Shown piece by piece: positions 24,958-34,016 of a DNA stretch of 64,000 nucleotides. The DNA is from Paraktedonobacter sp964250225 (GTDB taxonomy: Bacteria > Chloroflexota > Ktedonobacteria > Ktedonobacterales > Ktedonobacteraceae). The stretch spans positions 1 through 64,000 of the forward strand of contig CAXUEY010000006.1 in assembly GCA_964250225.1 (NCBI GenBank), in the 5' to 3' direction. The first letter of the stretch is position 1, and each line of letters starts with the position of its first letter. Position numbers and translations under genes: made by a program. The notes beneath the pieces were generated by a model. It was not told the origin of the DNA and did no database searches. It saw only the letters and a program-made list of their open reading frames with translations.

Positions 24958-25791
24958 CTACTCTCTATAAGTTGGATGCTCTTGATAAACTCGTTGCTCT
25001 TGCTCAGGCATGGGAGGCGCGTAGCTCGTGTGGGGCTGTGGCTGCGCGACCACATAGGCCATGCCAGGCCCCAGGAGTGCGCGGGCCAGCTCACCTGAGG
25101 TGAGCGCCAGGATGCTGAGCACGTAGCGCGTGAGCAACCAGAAGCCGATGCCAATCGGCACACCAATAAACGACCTGGCGAACATTAGAGGCTCAAAGTA
25201 CCCGTGGACTGTGATAAAGCCAGGGACGATGAGGTCGCTGCTTGCAATGCCGTTGTTGAGCAGGATGAAACTCACCAGCAGATGGATCAGGTACCCCAGC
25301 GGGGCGAGCACGAGAGCGAGAGAAGTGACGGTCAGAGAGATCGTCAGGCTAAAGCCGAGGATGCCCAGCGGTAATTTGATGAGCATATAGACCATGCTCG
25401 TCCAGGTGTATGGATCGGTCAGGATGCGCCCAAAGCGCCGCAGAAAGCTCAGGCCTGGCTCGTGTGGTGCCGGCAACTGATAAGGGATGGAGATGCCCAG
25501 CAGGTTGTTCACCAGGCGCCGCTCGATCTCAGCCATGCCGCGTACCGTGAGCAGCGTTACAAACAGGATGGGCAGGCCGATCCAGATGACTAGGGTGCCT
25601 GTGCCAAGCGAGATGCCGACAACTGTAATCACAAAGTAGCAGATACCCAGTGGCAAGCCGAGCAGAAGGAAAACGATCTTGCCCATTGCACTGCCCTTGT
25701 GAAATGGGTGAGCATATTGTCCCATCACACTGTTTTTTTGCTCTATATTGGAGTGCTGTTCCATTGTTTGATACCTCAATTGCTGTTCCAT
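24958..25791 (-). CDS. Membrane protein with the same sensor domain as the adjacent histidine kinase
   Basis: 277 aa with about five to six membrane helices (GKIVFLLLGLPLGICYFVIT; LVIWIGLPILFVTLL). The N-terminal half closely parallels that of the kinase at 26025 (LPLGIxYFxITVVGISLGxGTLxIW). No kinase or receiver domain; tail is Gln/Pro-rich. Start 25791 after AAGGG. Divergent from the kinase across 233 bases. It may be a ligand-binding or signal-modulating partner; this is an inference. Confidence 0.65.
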   Translation of the reverse strand: MEQQLRYQTMEQHSNIEQKNSVMGQYAHPFHKGSAMGKIVFLLLGLPLGICYFVITVVGISLGTGTLVIWIGLPILFVTLLTVRGMAEIERRLVNNLLGISIPYQLPAPHEPGLSFLRRFGRILTDPYTWTSMVYMLIKLPLGILGFSLTISLTVTSLALVLAPLGYLIHLLVSFILLNNGIASSDLIVPGFITVHGYFEPLMFARSFIGVPIGIGFWLLTRYVLSILALTSGELARALLGPGMAYVVAQPQPHTSYAPPMPEQEQRVYQEHPTYRE

Positions 25792-25836
25792 TTTTTATCC
25801 CTTATGAAAGATGTATGCAACTATTGTTCCTGTGAA

Positions 25837-25966
25837 CGAAGCTTATTGTTCGTTCTGTCATGAGTATGCCTGCCAAATGTCACGAAAGTATCTCCAATCT
25901 GTCCCAAAAAATTTGCTGTGCGGCAAGGCTGAATGAGACACTTTTGGGACACTTTTACGTTATGCT
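25837..25966. promoter_or_regulatory. Divergent control region with OmpR-type direct repeats
   Basis: GACACTTTT occurs twice (25937-25945 and 25948-25956) with an 11-bp period, directly upstream of a TATGCT -10-like box (25961-25966). A distal inverted repeat GAACGAA/TTCGTTC lies at 25837-25858. One-turn spaced direct repeats are typical response-regulator sites. Confidence 0.5.
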
Positions 25967-26024
25967 ATGCATACCTCCCACAGGAGAAAATCGCTACCAT
26001 ACATAGTTAATCAGGAGCAATGCA

Positions 26025-27449
26025 ATGATACATATTACGCAGAATAGCCCATCGCCCTACAGCATAACGCGCTCTGTGCAATCATATAGAAATATGCTCT
26101 ATTTGCTGCTCTCGTTCCCGCTCGGCATCTTCTACTTTTGTATCCTGGTGACCGGCATCTCTGTGGGGATAGGCACCCTGACTATCTGGATGGGGGTGCC
26201 CATTCTTCTCCTGCTCATGAACCTCTGGTGGACCTTTGCGGCCTTTGAACGGCGTCTGGCGATGCGTTACCTGCAGATAGATATCGCGCCCATGTCTGTG
26301 GGCACTCCGGTATACGCGAGCTGGTGGCGTAGTTTGCCAGCGCGCCTGAGCAATCGCATGGTCTGGAAAACGCTGGCCTACCTGCTGCTGAAATTCCCGC
26401 TGGGCCTCTGTTCTTTTATTATCATGGTTGTTCTGCTCACTCTTAGCTTTGTGTTCACCATCGTCGCCCTGATCCTGACAGGAATCAGCGCGCCTTTCGT
26501 CGCGCTCATAAACGCGCTGCAAAACGTACCTGAGCCGGGGAAATGGCTGCGTCGCTACCTCTCATTAGGGCTGACCGGCTTTGGTCTGACCCTGCTGACC
26601 TTCCATTTGCTCAATGGGCTGGCCTTTCTCACGGGGCAATTGGCGCGCGCATTGTTGGGGATGAGCGATAGCGCCCTGCGCCTGGATGCGGCCAGAGCAC
26701 TGGCGGAGCAGGAACGCTTGCGCGCCGAGCAAGCGGATCAGCGCCGCCGCGCACTGGTCGTGAACGTCTCGCACGAGTTGCGCGCACCAGTAGCCAGCAT
26801 CTCCGGCCATCTGGAATCGCTGCTGCTGGCTACCGACGAGGGCACGCGTACACCACCGCCCGACACACTCTACAACTATCTCAACATCGCGCACCAGGAA
26901 ACACGCCGCCTGGGTATGCTCGTCGATGAACTGCTCGCGCTGGCCAGGATGGAGGCCGACGAGCTGCGCCTGGATGTACGCGAGGTTGTGGCCAGCGACG
27001 TTGTCGAAGAAGTGTATCAGATGTTGATGCCCCTGGCACAGCGCGAGCGGCAGGTGACGTTGGTGCGCGGCTGCGTGCCCAACCTCCCGGCTGTCCTGGC
27101 AGACCGTCAGCGCCTGCTGCAAGTGGTGCTGAACCTTGTGCGCAACGCCGTTACCTCTACGCCAGCGGGTGGCATCGTCTCGATCAGCCTGGAGACAGCG
27201 GACGCGCAGCATCTCGCGCTCATCGTGGAAGATAGCGGTGCTGGTATTGCCGCTGATGAGCTGCCTCGCATCTTCGAGCGTTTTTACCGCACCGACGCCT
27301 CGCGTTCGGGGGTGAGCAGCGGCTTTGGTCTCGGCCTGGCCATCGTGCACGACCTTGTCAGCGCGATGGGCGGCTCGATCAGCGTCACCAGCACGGTGGG
27401 GCAGGGCAGCCGTTTCTGTGTCTCGCTGCGCACTGTTACGCCAAAATGA
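26025..27449 (+). CDS. Sensor histidine kinase with N-terminal membrane sensor domain
   Basis: 474 aa. Residues ~1-215 form four or more membrane helices of the putative sensor domain shared with the divergent protein. Then come H-box VNVSHELRAPVASISGH with phospho-acceptor His, N-box NLVRNAVTSTP, G1 DSGAGIAADELPRIF and G2 GFGLGLAIV. The start follows AGGAGCAATGCA. It pairs with the response regulator 81 bases downstream. Signal unknown, probably envelope-related. Confidence 0.88.
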   Translation: MIHITQNSPSPYSITRSVQSYRNMLYLLLSFPLGIFYFCILVTGISVGIGTLTIWMGVPILLLLMNLWWTFAAFERRLAMRYLQIDIAPMSVGTPVYASWWRSLPARLSNRMVWKTLAYLLLKFPLGLCSFIIMVVLLTLSFVFTIVALILTGISAPFVALINALQNVPEPGKWLRRYLSLGLTGFGLTLLTFHLLNGLAFLTGQLARALLGMSDSALRLDAARALAEQERLRAEQADQRRRALVVNVSHELRAPVASISGHLESLLLATDEGTRTPPPDTLYNYLNIAHQETRRLGMLVDELLALARMEADELRLDVREVVASDVVEEVYQMLMPLAQRERQVTLVRGCVPNLPAVLADRQRLLQVVLNLVRNAVTSTPAGGIVSISLETADAQHLALIVEDSGAGIAADELPRIFERFYRTDASRSGVSSGFGLGLAIVHDLVSAMGGSISVTSTVGQGSRFCVSLRTVTPK

Positions 27450-27530
27450 TACAATATACCTGAGATTTTATAGATAGCGTGGCATAGCCCCATTCTCCAG
27501 GGGCATCTTTTTGGGCAAAGGAGCAGTAAG

Positions 27531-28259
27531 CTGGCAACAATTCTGGTAGTTGAAGATGACCGCGCGCTTTCTCAACTCTTGCGCACCCACCTGGAAGGGG
27601 ATGGGTACGCGGTTGTGCAGGCGTTCGACGGCCCAGCGGCCCTGGCTACGGTGGAACAGCAGCATCCACATCTGATTTTGCTGGATTGGATGCTGCCCGG
27701 CATGGATGGTCTGGCGGTCTGCCGACGGGTGCGACAGAGCCACCTCACACCGATCATTATGCTCACAGCCCGCACCGAGGAAGTAGATCAGTTGTTGGGG
27801 CTGGAGGTCGGAGCCGACGACTATATCGCCAAACCATTCAGCATCCCCCAGGTTCTGGCGCGAGTGCGCGCTATTCTGCGCCGCGTCGAACTGGAGAGCC
27901 AGCGGACACCAGAAGGAATTGTTCCCCGCGTAACGCAAACGCCGCCCCCTGCTACCAGGCAGCCCGTCCCGCTCGTCTACGGCCCTCTAAGCATTGCTCT
28001 CGCGCAACGCTCTGTACAGCTTGAGGGCCAGGAGATCGAGCTGACCCCTAAAGAGTATGACCTGCTTGTGCTGCTCACCTCCCATCCCGGCTGGGTCTTC
28101 AAACGCGAGGTGCTGTTGCAGCAGATCTGGGGTGAGAGCTACGAGGGCTTTGATCGCACCATCGATAACCATATCACGCGTTTGCGCAAAAAGCTGGGGT
28201 CGTTTGGCGAGCGCATCGAAACCGTCTGGGGTGTGGGTTATCGCTTCAAAGCTGTTTGA
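27531..28259 (+). CDS. OmpR-family response regulator, probable CTG start
   Basis: 242 aa. Receiver starts ATILVVEDD; phospho-acceptor in LILLDWMLPGMDG; switch Lys in DDYIAKPFSI; C-terminal winged helix ends VWGVGYRFK. The receiver needs the residues before the first TTG (27579). The only fitting start is CTG 27531, 7 bases after AAGGAG; no ATG, GTG or TTG occurs in frame upstream. The 3' end overlaps the convergent kinase gene by 22 bases. Confidence 0.82.
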   Translation: MATILVVEDDRALSQLLRTHLEGDGYAVVQAFDGPAALATVEQQHPHLILLDWMLPGMDGLAVCRRVRQSHLTPIIMLTARTEEVDQLLGLEVGADDYIAKPFSIPQVLARVRAILRRVELESQRTPEGIVPRVTQTPPPATRQPVPLVYGPLSIALAQRSVQLEGQEIELTPKEYDLLVLLTSHPGWVFKREVLLQQIWGESYEGFDRTIDNHITRLRKKLGSFGERIETVWGVGYRFKAV

Positions 28260-29422
28260 GCTAGAAAAGTTGTATCGGGTAGAGAAAAAGTTGCCACACA
28301 CCCACCATCTGGATGATTCTGGATCGCGATGCTTCCACCATGCTGCTCGATCAGCAGCTTACAGATGTAGAGGCCAAGCCCCGCGGCTTTATGCACTTTG
28401 CCCGTGGCCTGCTCCTGGCTGCGATAAAATTTCTCGAAGACGTGTGGCAGATCGCGCGCAGTAAGACCAGAGCCGGTATCGCGCAAGCTCAATATGAGGG
28501 CATGGGGATGACGCACACAGGTCAGGCTAATCGTGCCGTGGGCCGGTGTGTAGCGCAGGGCATTCTCGAAAAGATTATCCAGCACCTGTTCAACCCGATG
28601 GATATCCAGCGTAACCGGTTTCTCACAAGCGTTGCAATCATATGTATAGGTAAAGGTGATGTCCTGAGTCGCGGCCTGGAGTGTGTAGACCTGGACCTTG
28701 CGCGCCAGTTCTTTTTCCAGCATGACCGGTTGTGGTTGGATTAGAAAACTGGCCTGTTCTAACGTCGCGACGAGCAGCATATCGTTGAGCAGGCGGGTCA
28801 TGCGCTGGCTGCTGGCCTCCAGCACTGGCAGATAGCGTTCCAGACGCTGGTTGCGCTTCTCACCTGCCTCGGCACGCGCTAGGCCCTCGATATGTCCCTG
28901 GATAATCGCCACGGGCGTGCGCAGATCGTGCGAGAGAGCCGCGACCATTGTGCGCATCTCCTCCTGCTTGCACCACTCGCGTTCAAGCGAATTTTGCAGC
29001 TCACGCCGCAGTTCATTGAAGGCATAACATAACTCGCCTAATTCATTCCTCCCTTGATACGCTATGGAAAAATCCAGATCCTGCTGGCGAATCTTCTCCA
29101 CCGCCTGCATCAACTCATCCACTGGCTGGCTGACTTTGCGTCCCATCAGCCACGCGAAGAAGAGAATGGCCGCACTCAGCACCAGAAACGGTAGAACGAT
29201 AATCAGGGCGACCACAGTCAGTTGGACGGGTATATTATGTGTGAAGAACGGATTACGTTGTATCTGGCGCGCGATTACCACGAGCAGGAGGCTCTCTAAA
29301 GCGCCAGCCACAACAAACGTGGTCGCCAGGATGCCCATGCAGTACCAGATGAACAGGCGTCTGAAACTGGCGTGTTTGCGATGCGATTTTGCGCGAATTA
29401 GACTGATGTGTTGATTTCCCAT
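28238..29422 (-). CDS. Sensor histidine kinase with HAMP domain
   Basis: 394 aa. Two membrane helices (about residues 27-50 and 68-92) enclose a very short extracellular loop; HAMP follows (RKVSQPVDELMQAVEKI). H-box VAALSHDLRTPVAIIQGH, N-box LDNLFENALRYTP, G2 GLGLYICKLLIEQHGG. A small loop suggests sensing in the membrane or through a partner such as the nearby BceAB-like transporter. The 5' end overlaps its regulator by 25 bases. Confidence 0.86.
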   Translation of the reverse strand: MGNQHISLIRAKSHRKHASFRRLFIWYCMGILATTFVVAGALESLLLVVIARQIQRNPFFTHNIPVQLTVVALIIVLPFLVLSAAILFFAWLMGRKVSQPVDELMQAVEKIRQQDLDFSIAYQGRNELGELCYAFNELRRELQNSLEREWCKQEEMRTMVAALSHDLRTPVAIIQGHIEGLARAEAGEKRNQRLERYLPVLEASSQRMTRLLNDMLLVATLEQASFLIQPQPVMLEKELARKVQVYTLQAATQDITFTYTYDCNACEKPVTLDIHRVEQVLDNLFENALRYTPAHGTISLTCVRHPHALILSLRDTGSGLTARDLPHVFEKFYRSQEQATGKVHKAAGLGLYICKLLIEQHGGSIAIQNHPDGGCVATFSLPDTTFLAQTALKR

Positions 29423-30111
29423 TTATATCCCACGCCCCACACGGTGCCGATATATTCGGTCTGTGGGTCAAACTGTGCAAGTTTTCTACGAATACGCTTG
29501 ATATGCTCGGTGACGGTCTCGGTGTTGCCCAGCGAATCCATGCCCCAGATACGATCATAGATGACCTCACGCGAGAAAACCTGGTGTGGATGCAGGACCA
29601 GCAACTGGATAATCTCAAATTCTTTGCGCGTCAGAGGCACGGGCTTCCCATTATAACGCACTTCATAGGCGCTGAGGTCGATGGTCAGCGCGCCATACCG
29701 CAGGTTTACCCGTTGCGGCGCGGACTGCTGGCCACGCTGCTGACGGCGCAGGTGCGCCTCGACGCGTGCGACAAGCTCTTTGATGCTGAACGGCTTCATC
29801 ACATAGTCGTCGGCGCCCACCCTGAAGCCCTGAATCTTATCGGCATCGCTCTGTTTCGCGCTCAGAAAGAGGATGGGGATATCCAGTTCCGCGCGCAGTT
29901 CCTGGCAGATGGCGAAACCACTGCGACCGGGCAGCATAATATCGAGGATTACCAGGTTCGGGCTGTACTGGCGAGCCTGTTGCAGAGCGTGGCCGCCGTC
30001 AAAGGCTGTACAAACCGTGTAGCCCTCATCTTCCAGCGCATCCTGCACAAACTGCACAATAGTATCCTCGTCATCGACCACTAAAATGGTGGCTCTGGCC
30101 TCACTTTGCAT
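29398..30111 (-). CDS. OmpR-family response regulator
   Basis: 237 aa. Receiver ILVVDDEDT, phospho-acceptor in LVILDIMLPGRSG, switch Lys in DDYVMKPFSI; winged helix with VPLTRKEFEIIQLL and WGVGYKWEI. Divergent from the ABC transporter genes across 229 bases that contain an 11-bp-period direct repeat, so it likely controls them. Confidence 0.88.
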   Translation of the reverse strand: MQSEARATILVVDDEDTIVQFVQDALEDEGYTVCTAFDGGHALQQARQYSPNLVILDIMLPGRSGFAICQELRAELDIPILFLSAKQSDADKIQGFRVGADDYVMKPFSIKELVARVEAHLRRQQRGQQSAPQRVNLRYGALTIDLSAYEVRYNGKPVPLTRKEFEIIQLLVLHPHQVFSREVIYDRIWGMDSLGNTETVTEHIKRIRRKLAQFDPQTEYIGTVWGVGYKWEINTSV

Positions 30112-30254
30112 CGATAGTACGCTCCCTCTTTCTCATTGCTCGCCTGCCTTGCTCTACTATACAAGCAGGGAGCAGCCTCATGCAACGCGATGGTACATCT
30201 GAAAGCTAAACATTTCCAAAACTTTCCCACTGGCCTCTCCACAGCCTCCCCATT

Positions 30255-30284
30255 GTTTAGGTTTCGTTTAGAATTCTGGCTTAG
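30255..30284. promoter_or_regulatory. Direct repeats GTTTAG, candidate response-regulator site
   Basis: GTTTAG at 30255-30260 and 30266-30271 (11-bp period), then GCTTAG at 30279-30284, about 60 bases upstream of the transporter ATPase gene. Confidence 0.5.
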
Positions 30285-30340
30285 GATAGGGGCAGTAACG
30301 ATGAAACAACCTGAATCAATCAAAAAGAAGGATCGAAAAA

Positions 30341-31186
30341 ATGCATCACTATCCATCACAGCATCCATTGCTCTCAGACGCGCCCGATGCCGCGAATAGC
30401 GCATCGCAAGGGCCACAGGCAGAAATACTTCTCCATATGCAAGACCTGACTAAAGTGTATGGCAATACGCGCAATAAGATCGCGACCAGAGCACTCAATG
30501 GCATGAGTCTGGATGTATATCAGCGTGAATTTATCAGCATCATGGGTCCGTCGGGCAGCGGCAAAACCACGCTGCTCAACCTGCTGGCGGGCCTGGATCA
30601 GCCCACGACTGGTCAACTCTGGCTGCAAGGCGAGAATATGGGGGCATTGAGCGCGGGCGAACTGGCCCTTTTCCGACGGCGCAACCTCGGTTTTGTTTTC
30701 CAGGACTTCAATTTGTTGGACACCCTGACCCTGGCTGAGAATGTGGCCTTGCCGCTGAGCCTGGATGGGCAGGGTGGGCGCAAGATTGAGCAACGCGTGA
30801 GCGAGGTCATGCAGTTCCTGGGCATGGCGGAATATATGCCGCGCTATCCCTACGAAGTTTCCGGTGGCCAGCAACAACGCGCTGCCGTGGCTCGCGCGGT
30901 GGTTCACCAGCCACGCCTGCTTCTGGCCGATGAGCCAACCGGCAACCTGGACTCAGCCTCGGCCCGCGCGCTGCTGGAGATGTTCCAGAAACTTAACGAG
31001 CAGCAGCAGGCCACGATCCTGATGGTCACGCACGACCCTTTCTCGGCCAGCTATAGCCGACGCGTGGTCTTTATCAAAGATGGCCGTGTCTTTTCTCACC
31101 TGCGGCGTGTGGGCAATCAGCAACAGTTTTTTCAGAGTATTCTCACGACTCTAGCACAATTGGAGGGTACACATGAGCTGGCGTAA
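30341..31186 (+). CDS. ABC transporter ATP-binding protein, BceA/MacB type
   Basis: 281 aa. An unusual ~28-residue polar N-terminal extension precedes the ATPase. Walker A IMGPSGSGKTTLLNLLAG, Q-loop FVFQDFNLLDTLTL, signature VSGGQQQRAAVARA, Walker B LLLADEPTGNLD. The start follows AAGGATCGAAAAA. Overlaps the permease by 14 bases. The FtsX-type ATPase plus the nearby two-component system resembles antimicrobial-peptide detoxification modules. Confidence 0.88.
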   Translation: MHHYPSQHPLLSDAPDAANSASQGPQAEILLHMQDLTKVYGNTRNKIATRALNGMSLDVYQREFISIMGPSGSGKTTLLNLLAGLDQPTTGQLWLQGENMGALSAGELALFRRRNLGFVFQDFNLLDTLTLAENVALPLSLDGQGGRKIEQRVSEVMQFLGMAEYMPRYPYEVSGGQQQRAAVARAVVHQPRLLLADEPTGNLDSASARALLEMFQKLNEQQQATILMVTHDPFSASYSRRVVFIKDGRVFSHLRRVGNQQQFFQSILTTLAQLEGTHELA

Positions 31187-33125
31187 CCTTGTCACAAAAA
31201 ACATGCTGCGTAACCTGCGCAGCTATCTGGGATATCTGTTGGCCGCGACCCTGGCCGTTACAGTCTTTGCCATGTTCACCGCCTTTGTCGATAATCCTGC
31301 TGTCCAGAACGGCCATGTGACAACCACAGCCAGCCAGCTACTGGTAATCTTCCGCGTGTTTGTGGCGCTGTTCGCCATCTTCTTCATCTTTTACTTTCAC
31401 GCGGCCCTGATCCGCGCGCGCAACAAAGAGTTTGGCCTGTTGCTCACCCTGGGCGTGACGCCGCGCCAGATTGGGCGCCTGATCTTCTATGAAAGCGTCG
31501 TGATGGGTCTGATCGCACTTAGTGCTGGTATTGGTCTGGGCATCCTTTGCTCATACTTCTTTCTGCTGGCAATGGAGGCCATTCTCGCTATCCCCGGCTC
31601 GCTACCCTTCGCGGTGCCATCGACCACGTTTATCACCACAGGTATCTTCTTCGGGATCGTCTTCCTGCTGGAGGCGTGTTGGATCTCGTTGCGCGTCACA
31701 CGGCGCACTCCGCGTGTGCTGTTGCTGGGTGCGCGTGTGCAGCAACAGCCGCCGCGTGTCTCCTGGTGGCGTGTGCTGCTCGGCCTGGCCTGTCTTGGCG
31801 CGGCCTACGATATGGCGTTACAGTTCAGTATTGCTATCCTGCTCACGATGATCCCGATTATCGTCCTGACCATCGTTGGCACGTACTTCCTGTACAGTCA
31901 GTGTTCAGTGATGTTGCTCAAAAAGCTGCGTCGTCCGGGCATTCCCGGCACACGCCTGCTGATTGTCGCGCGCCTGGCTCATCGCATGCGCGACTATGCC
32001 CGCATGCTCACGGTGGTCACGATACTCAACGCGGTGGTGCTTACTGGCCTGGGCGCGGTTTTCGGCGTGCTCAATCTGGTACAGGTGCAGCAAACGCGTA
32101 TGGTGCCTTTCGCGCTGCAACTCTCGGTCAACGCGGTTCATCCAACGGCGTTAACGCCCGCGCAGGTGCAACAGGAGATCGAGAAGCAACATTTTACCTT
32201 GCAAACCGTCGTGGATACCCCTCTTGTGGCCGCGACCGGCTCGGCAGGGGGACAGGTGAAGCCGGTTTCGGTAATCTCGCTGGCCAACTTTATACACTTG
32301 CAGGAAGTTGAACGCCAGGCGCATCCTGAAATTGAGCAGGATCAGACGAATGCCAGCGCGCTCTCCGGCACGCAGACGCATCTCTATATCCCCTATCCTG
32401 ATCGGCCCCTGCCCTTGCAGCAAATCGCGCTCACTGTTGGGGCGCAGACCATACGTGTGAAGGTGGATGTGGGAAATACTCGCGTGCTCAATACCTATCA
32501 TGGGGTCTCTACCGCCAGTCGACCTTCCGAGTATGTGGTAGTGGTCAGCGATCAGTTCTACACCCAACTGGCTGCCAGCGCAGCCCCGGACCAGCACTGG
32601 CAGGTCTATAGCTATGTGCTCCCTGACTGGCAAAAAAGCGCCCCTGTGGTCAACGCCCTGCGCCAACGCCTGCCCGACGAGCAACAGGCGCTGCTGATCG
32701 ATACCGCCACCGCCAACGCAGGTGTCGAGCAATTTCTCTCGGTCATGCTCTTCGCCGACTTCTTTATCAGTTGCCTCTTCTTTCTGGCTGCGGGCAGCGC
32801 GCTCTACTTCAAGCTCTTTAACCAGCAAGAGGAGGATCAGCGCCAGTTCCACGCCTTAGAGCGCATTGGTATGCAGCGGCGCGAGGCGGGTCGCATCCTG
32901 AGCCGCGAATTTCTGCTGCTCTTCTTTGTGCCCATCGTACTCGGTATGATCCACAGCACTGTGGCTCTGCTCGACCTGGCCCATCTCTTTAACGATGTCT
33001 ACGCTGCTCTCGCAATTGGCAAAGCCTTCGCCGTGATCTGCGCGATCTACCTGGCCTGTTTCGTCGTCTACTTCTGGGTATCGCGCGTCAATTACCTGCG
33101 CCGCATGAAGTTGGTCGCAGCCTGA
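31173..33125 (+). CDS. FtsX-family permease, BceB-like
   Basis: 650 aa with about ten membrane helices. An N-terminal FtsX unit (NKEFGLLLTLGVTPRQIGRL) is followed by more helices and a ~200-residue extracytoplasmic domain (about residues 305-515), then a second FtsX unit (FHALERIGMQRREAGRILSR). The large single extracellular domain is typical of BceB-type permeases that remove peptide antibiotics from lipid carriers. Substrate not determined. Confidence 0.82.
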   Translation: MSWRNLVTKNMLRNLRSYLGYLLAATLAVTVFAMFTAFVDNPAVQNGHVTTTASQLLVIFRVFVALFAIFFIFYFHAALIRARNKEFGLLLTLGVTPRQIGRLIFYESVVMGLIALSAGIGLGILCSYFFLLAMEAILAIPGSLPFAVPSTTFITTGIFFGIVFLLEACWISLRVTRRTPRVLLLGARVQQQPPRVSWWRVLLGLACLGAAYDMALQFSIAILLTMIPIIVLTIVGTYFLYSQCSVMLLKKLRRPGIPGTRLLIVARLAHRMRDYARMLTVVTILNAVVLTGLGAVFGVLNLVQVQQTRMVPFALQLSVNAVHPTALTPAQVQQEIEKQHFTLQTVVDTPLVAATGSAGGQVKPVSVISLANFIHLQEVERQAHPEIEQDQTNASALSGTQTHLYIPYPDRPLPLQQIALTVGAQTIRVKVDVGNTRVLNTYHGVSTASRPSEYVVVVSDQFYTQLAASAAPDQHWQVYSYVLPDWQKSAPVVNALRQRLPDEQQALLIDTATANAGVEQFLSVMLFADFFISCLFFLAAGSALYFKLFNQQEEDQRQFHALERIGMQRREAGRILSREFLLLFFVPIVLGMIHSTVALLDLAHLFNDVYAALAIGKAFAVICAIYLACFVVYFWVSRVNYLRRMKLVAA

Positions 33126-33162
33126 AAGTTGTCTGCTGTTTAACCAGACGATGTGCATGAAG

Positions 33163-33207
33163 CCAGGAGCCTGTTTAAAAACATCACTGATTTAAACAGG
33201 CTCCTGG
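33163..33207. terminator. Terminator, perfect 17-bp stem
   Basis: CCAGGAGCCTGTTTAAA (33163-33179) exactly complements 33191-33207, with an 11-base loop. It overlaps the end of the Uma2 fragment and lies 38 bases after the permease stop. Confidence 0.65.
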
Positions 33208-33422
33208 AACACGCCTTCATAAATTTCATCAATGTTCAGCTTCAGCTTGAGCGGCTCCAGATCAATGGTCTGGCCGACAGTGAAGATCTCCTGCTGCCAA
33301 TCGTTGGCCAGGCGATAGACCTTGATGCGCGGCTTGTACTGGCTCACGAGCAGATACACTTCCAGGGTTGGACAGGTCAAGTAACTGGTGAACTTATAGC
33401 CTCTGTCGCGTTTCTCTCGCAC
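33192..33422 (-). pseudogene. C-terminal fragment of a Uma2-family gene
   Basis: 76 codons matching only the last third of the Uma2 protein at 34904-35560: KRDRGYKFTSY, LEVYLLVSQY, VYRLANDWQQ and IDLEPLKLKLNIDEIYEG all align. No N-terminal nuclease half is present; upstream the DNA is the end of the Lrp gene. It is a truncated duplicate, not a working gene. Confidence 0.75.
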
Positions 33423-33925
33423 TACTGACTCTCTTCCGGCAAAGGCAAGGAGCGCAGAGGCACAGGCGAGGACTGAATAATGGTTGTCGTGGTTGAGCCA
33501 TACAGCAGAAAGCTATCGAGAAGCCGATCAAGCTGATCGATGGCGGGAATATGTGCTTTGAGCACGAAACAATCCTCGCCGGTGACGCGGTGGCATTCGA
33601 CGATTTCGGGGATCTGTTGCGCCAGTTCCGCGATTTTCGGCAGTTGCCCCGGATTGGGACGAATGCGAATATACGCGGCAATTGGTAGGCCCAGCGCCGC
33701 GGGGCTCAAATCCAGGTGATAACCGCGAATCACCCCGGCTTCCTCCAGACGGCGCACGCGTTCTGTCACGGCGGGCGATGACATCCCGACACGACGCCCC
33801 AATTCGGACATGGTGAGGCGGGGATCGCGTTGTAACTCCTCCAGCACCCGTCTATTCACCGCGTCGATCTCCTTGTGGACGGATGTATAAGTAAATAGCC
33901 GCATTTCCCTTGTTTTTTGAACCAT
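33422..33925 (-). CDS. Lrp/AsnC-family transcriptional regulator
   Basis: 167 aa. N-terminal winged helix LTMSELGRRVGMSSPAVTER with VRRLEEAGVIRGYHL; C-terminal RAM effector domain (IAAYIRIRPNPGQ; HRVTGEDCFVLKAH). ATG 33925 follows AAGGAG at 11 bases; a longer frame to 34084 would overlap the divergent gene. Divergent from an EamA exporter across 91 bases, so it probably regulates that gene in response to an amino acid. Confidence 0.88.
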   Translation of the reverse strand: MVQKTREMRLFTYTSVHKEIDAVNRRVLEELQRDPRLTMSELGRRVGMSSPAVTERVRRLEEAGVIRGYHLDLSPAALGLPIAAYIRIRPNPGQLPKIAELAQQIPEIVECHRVTGEDCFVLKAHIPAIDQLDRLLDSFLLYGSTTTTIIQSSPVPLRSLPLPEESQ

Positions 33926-34016
33926 TGGAAGACTATCTCCTTCAATAAGCCATGTATTTTTGCTGATTTCCATTGTACCATAGTGCAAAGCACATTCGTA
34001 TGAAGGAGAGATAATC

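Noticed and set aside
30341..33125. BceAB-like transporter as the immunity system of the lanthipeptide cluster
   Set aside because: It is about 15 kb away with unrelated operons between and its own two-component system; kept only as a possibility in the findings.
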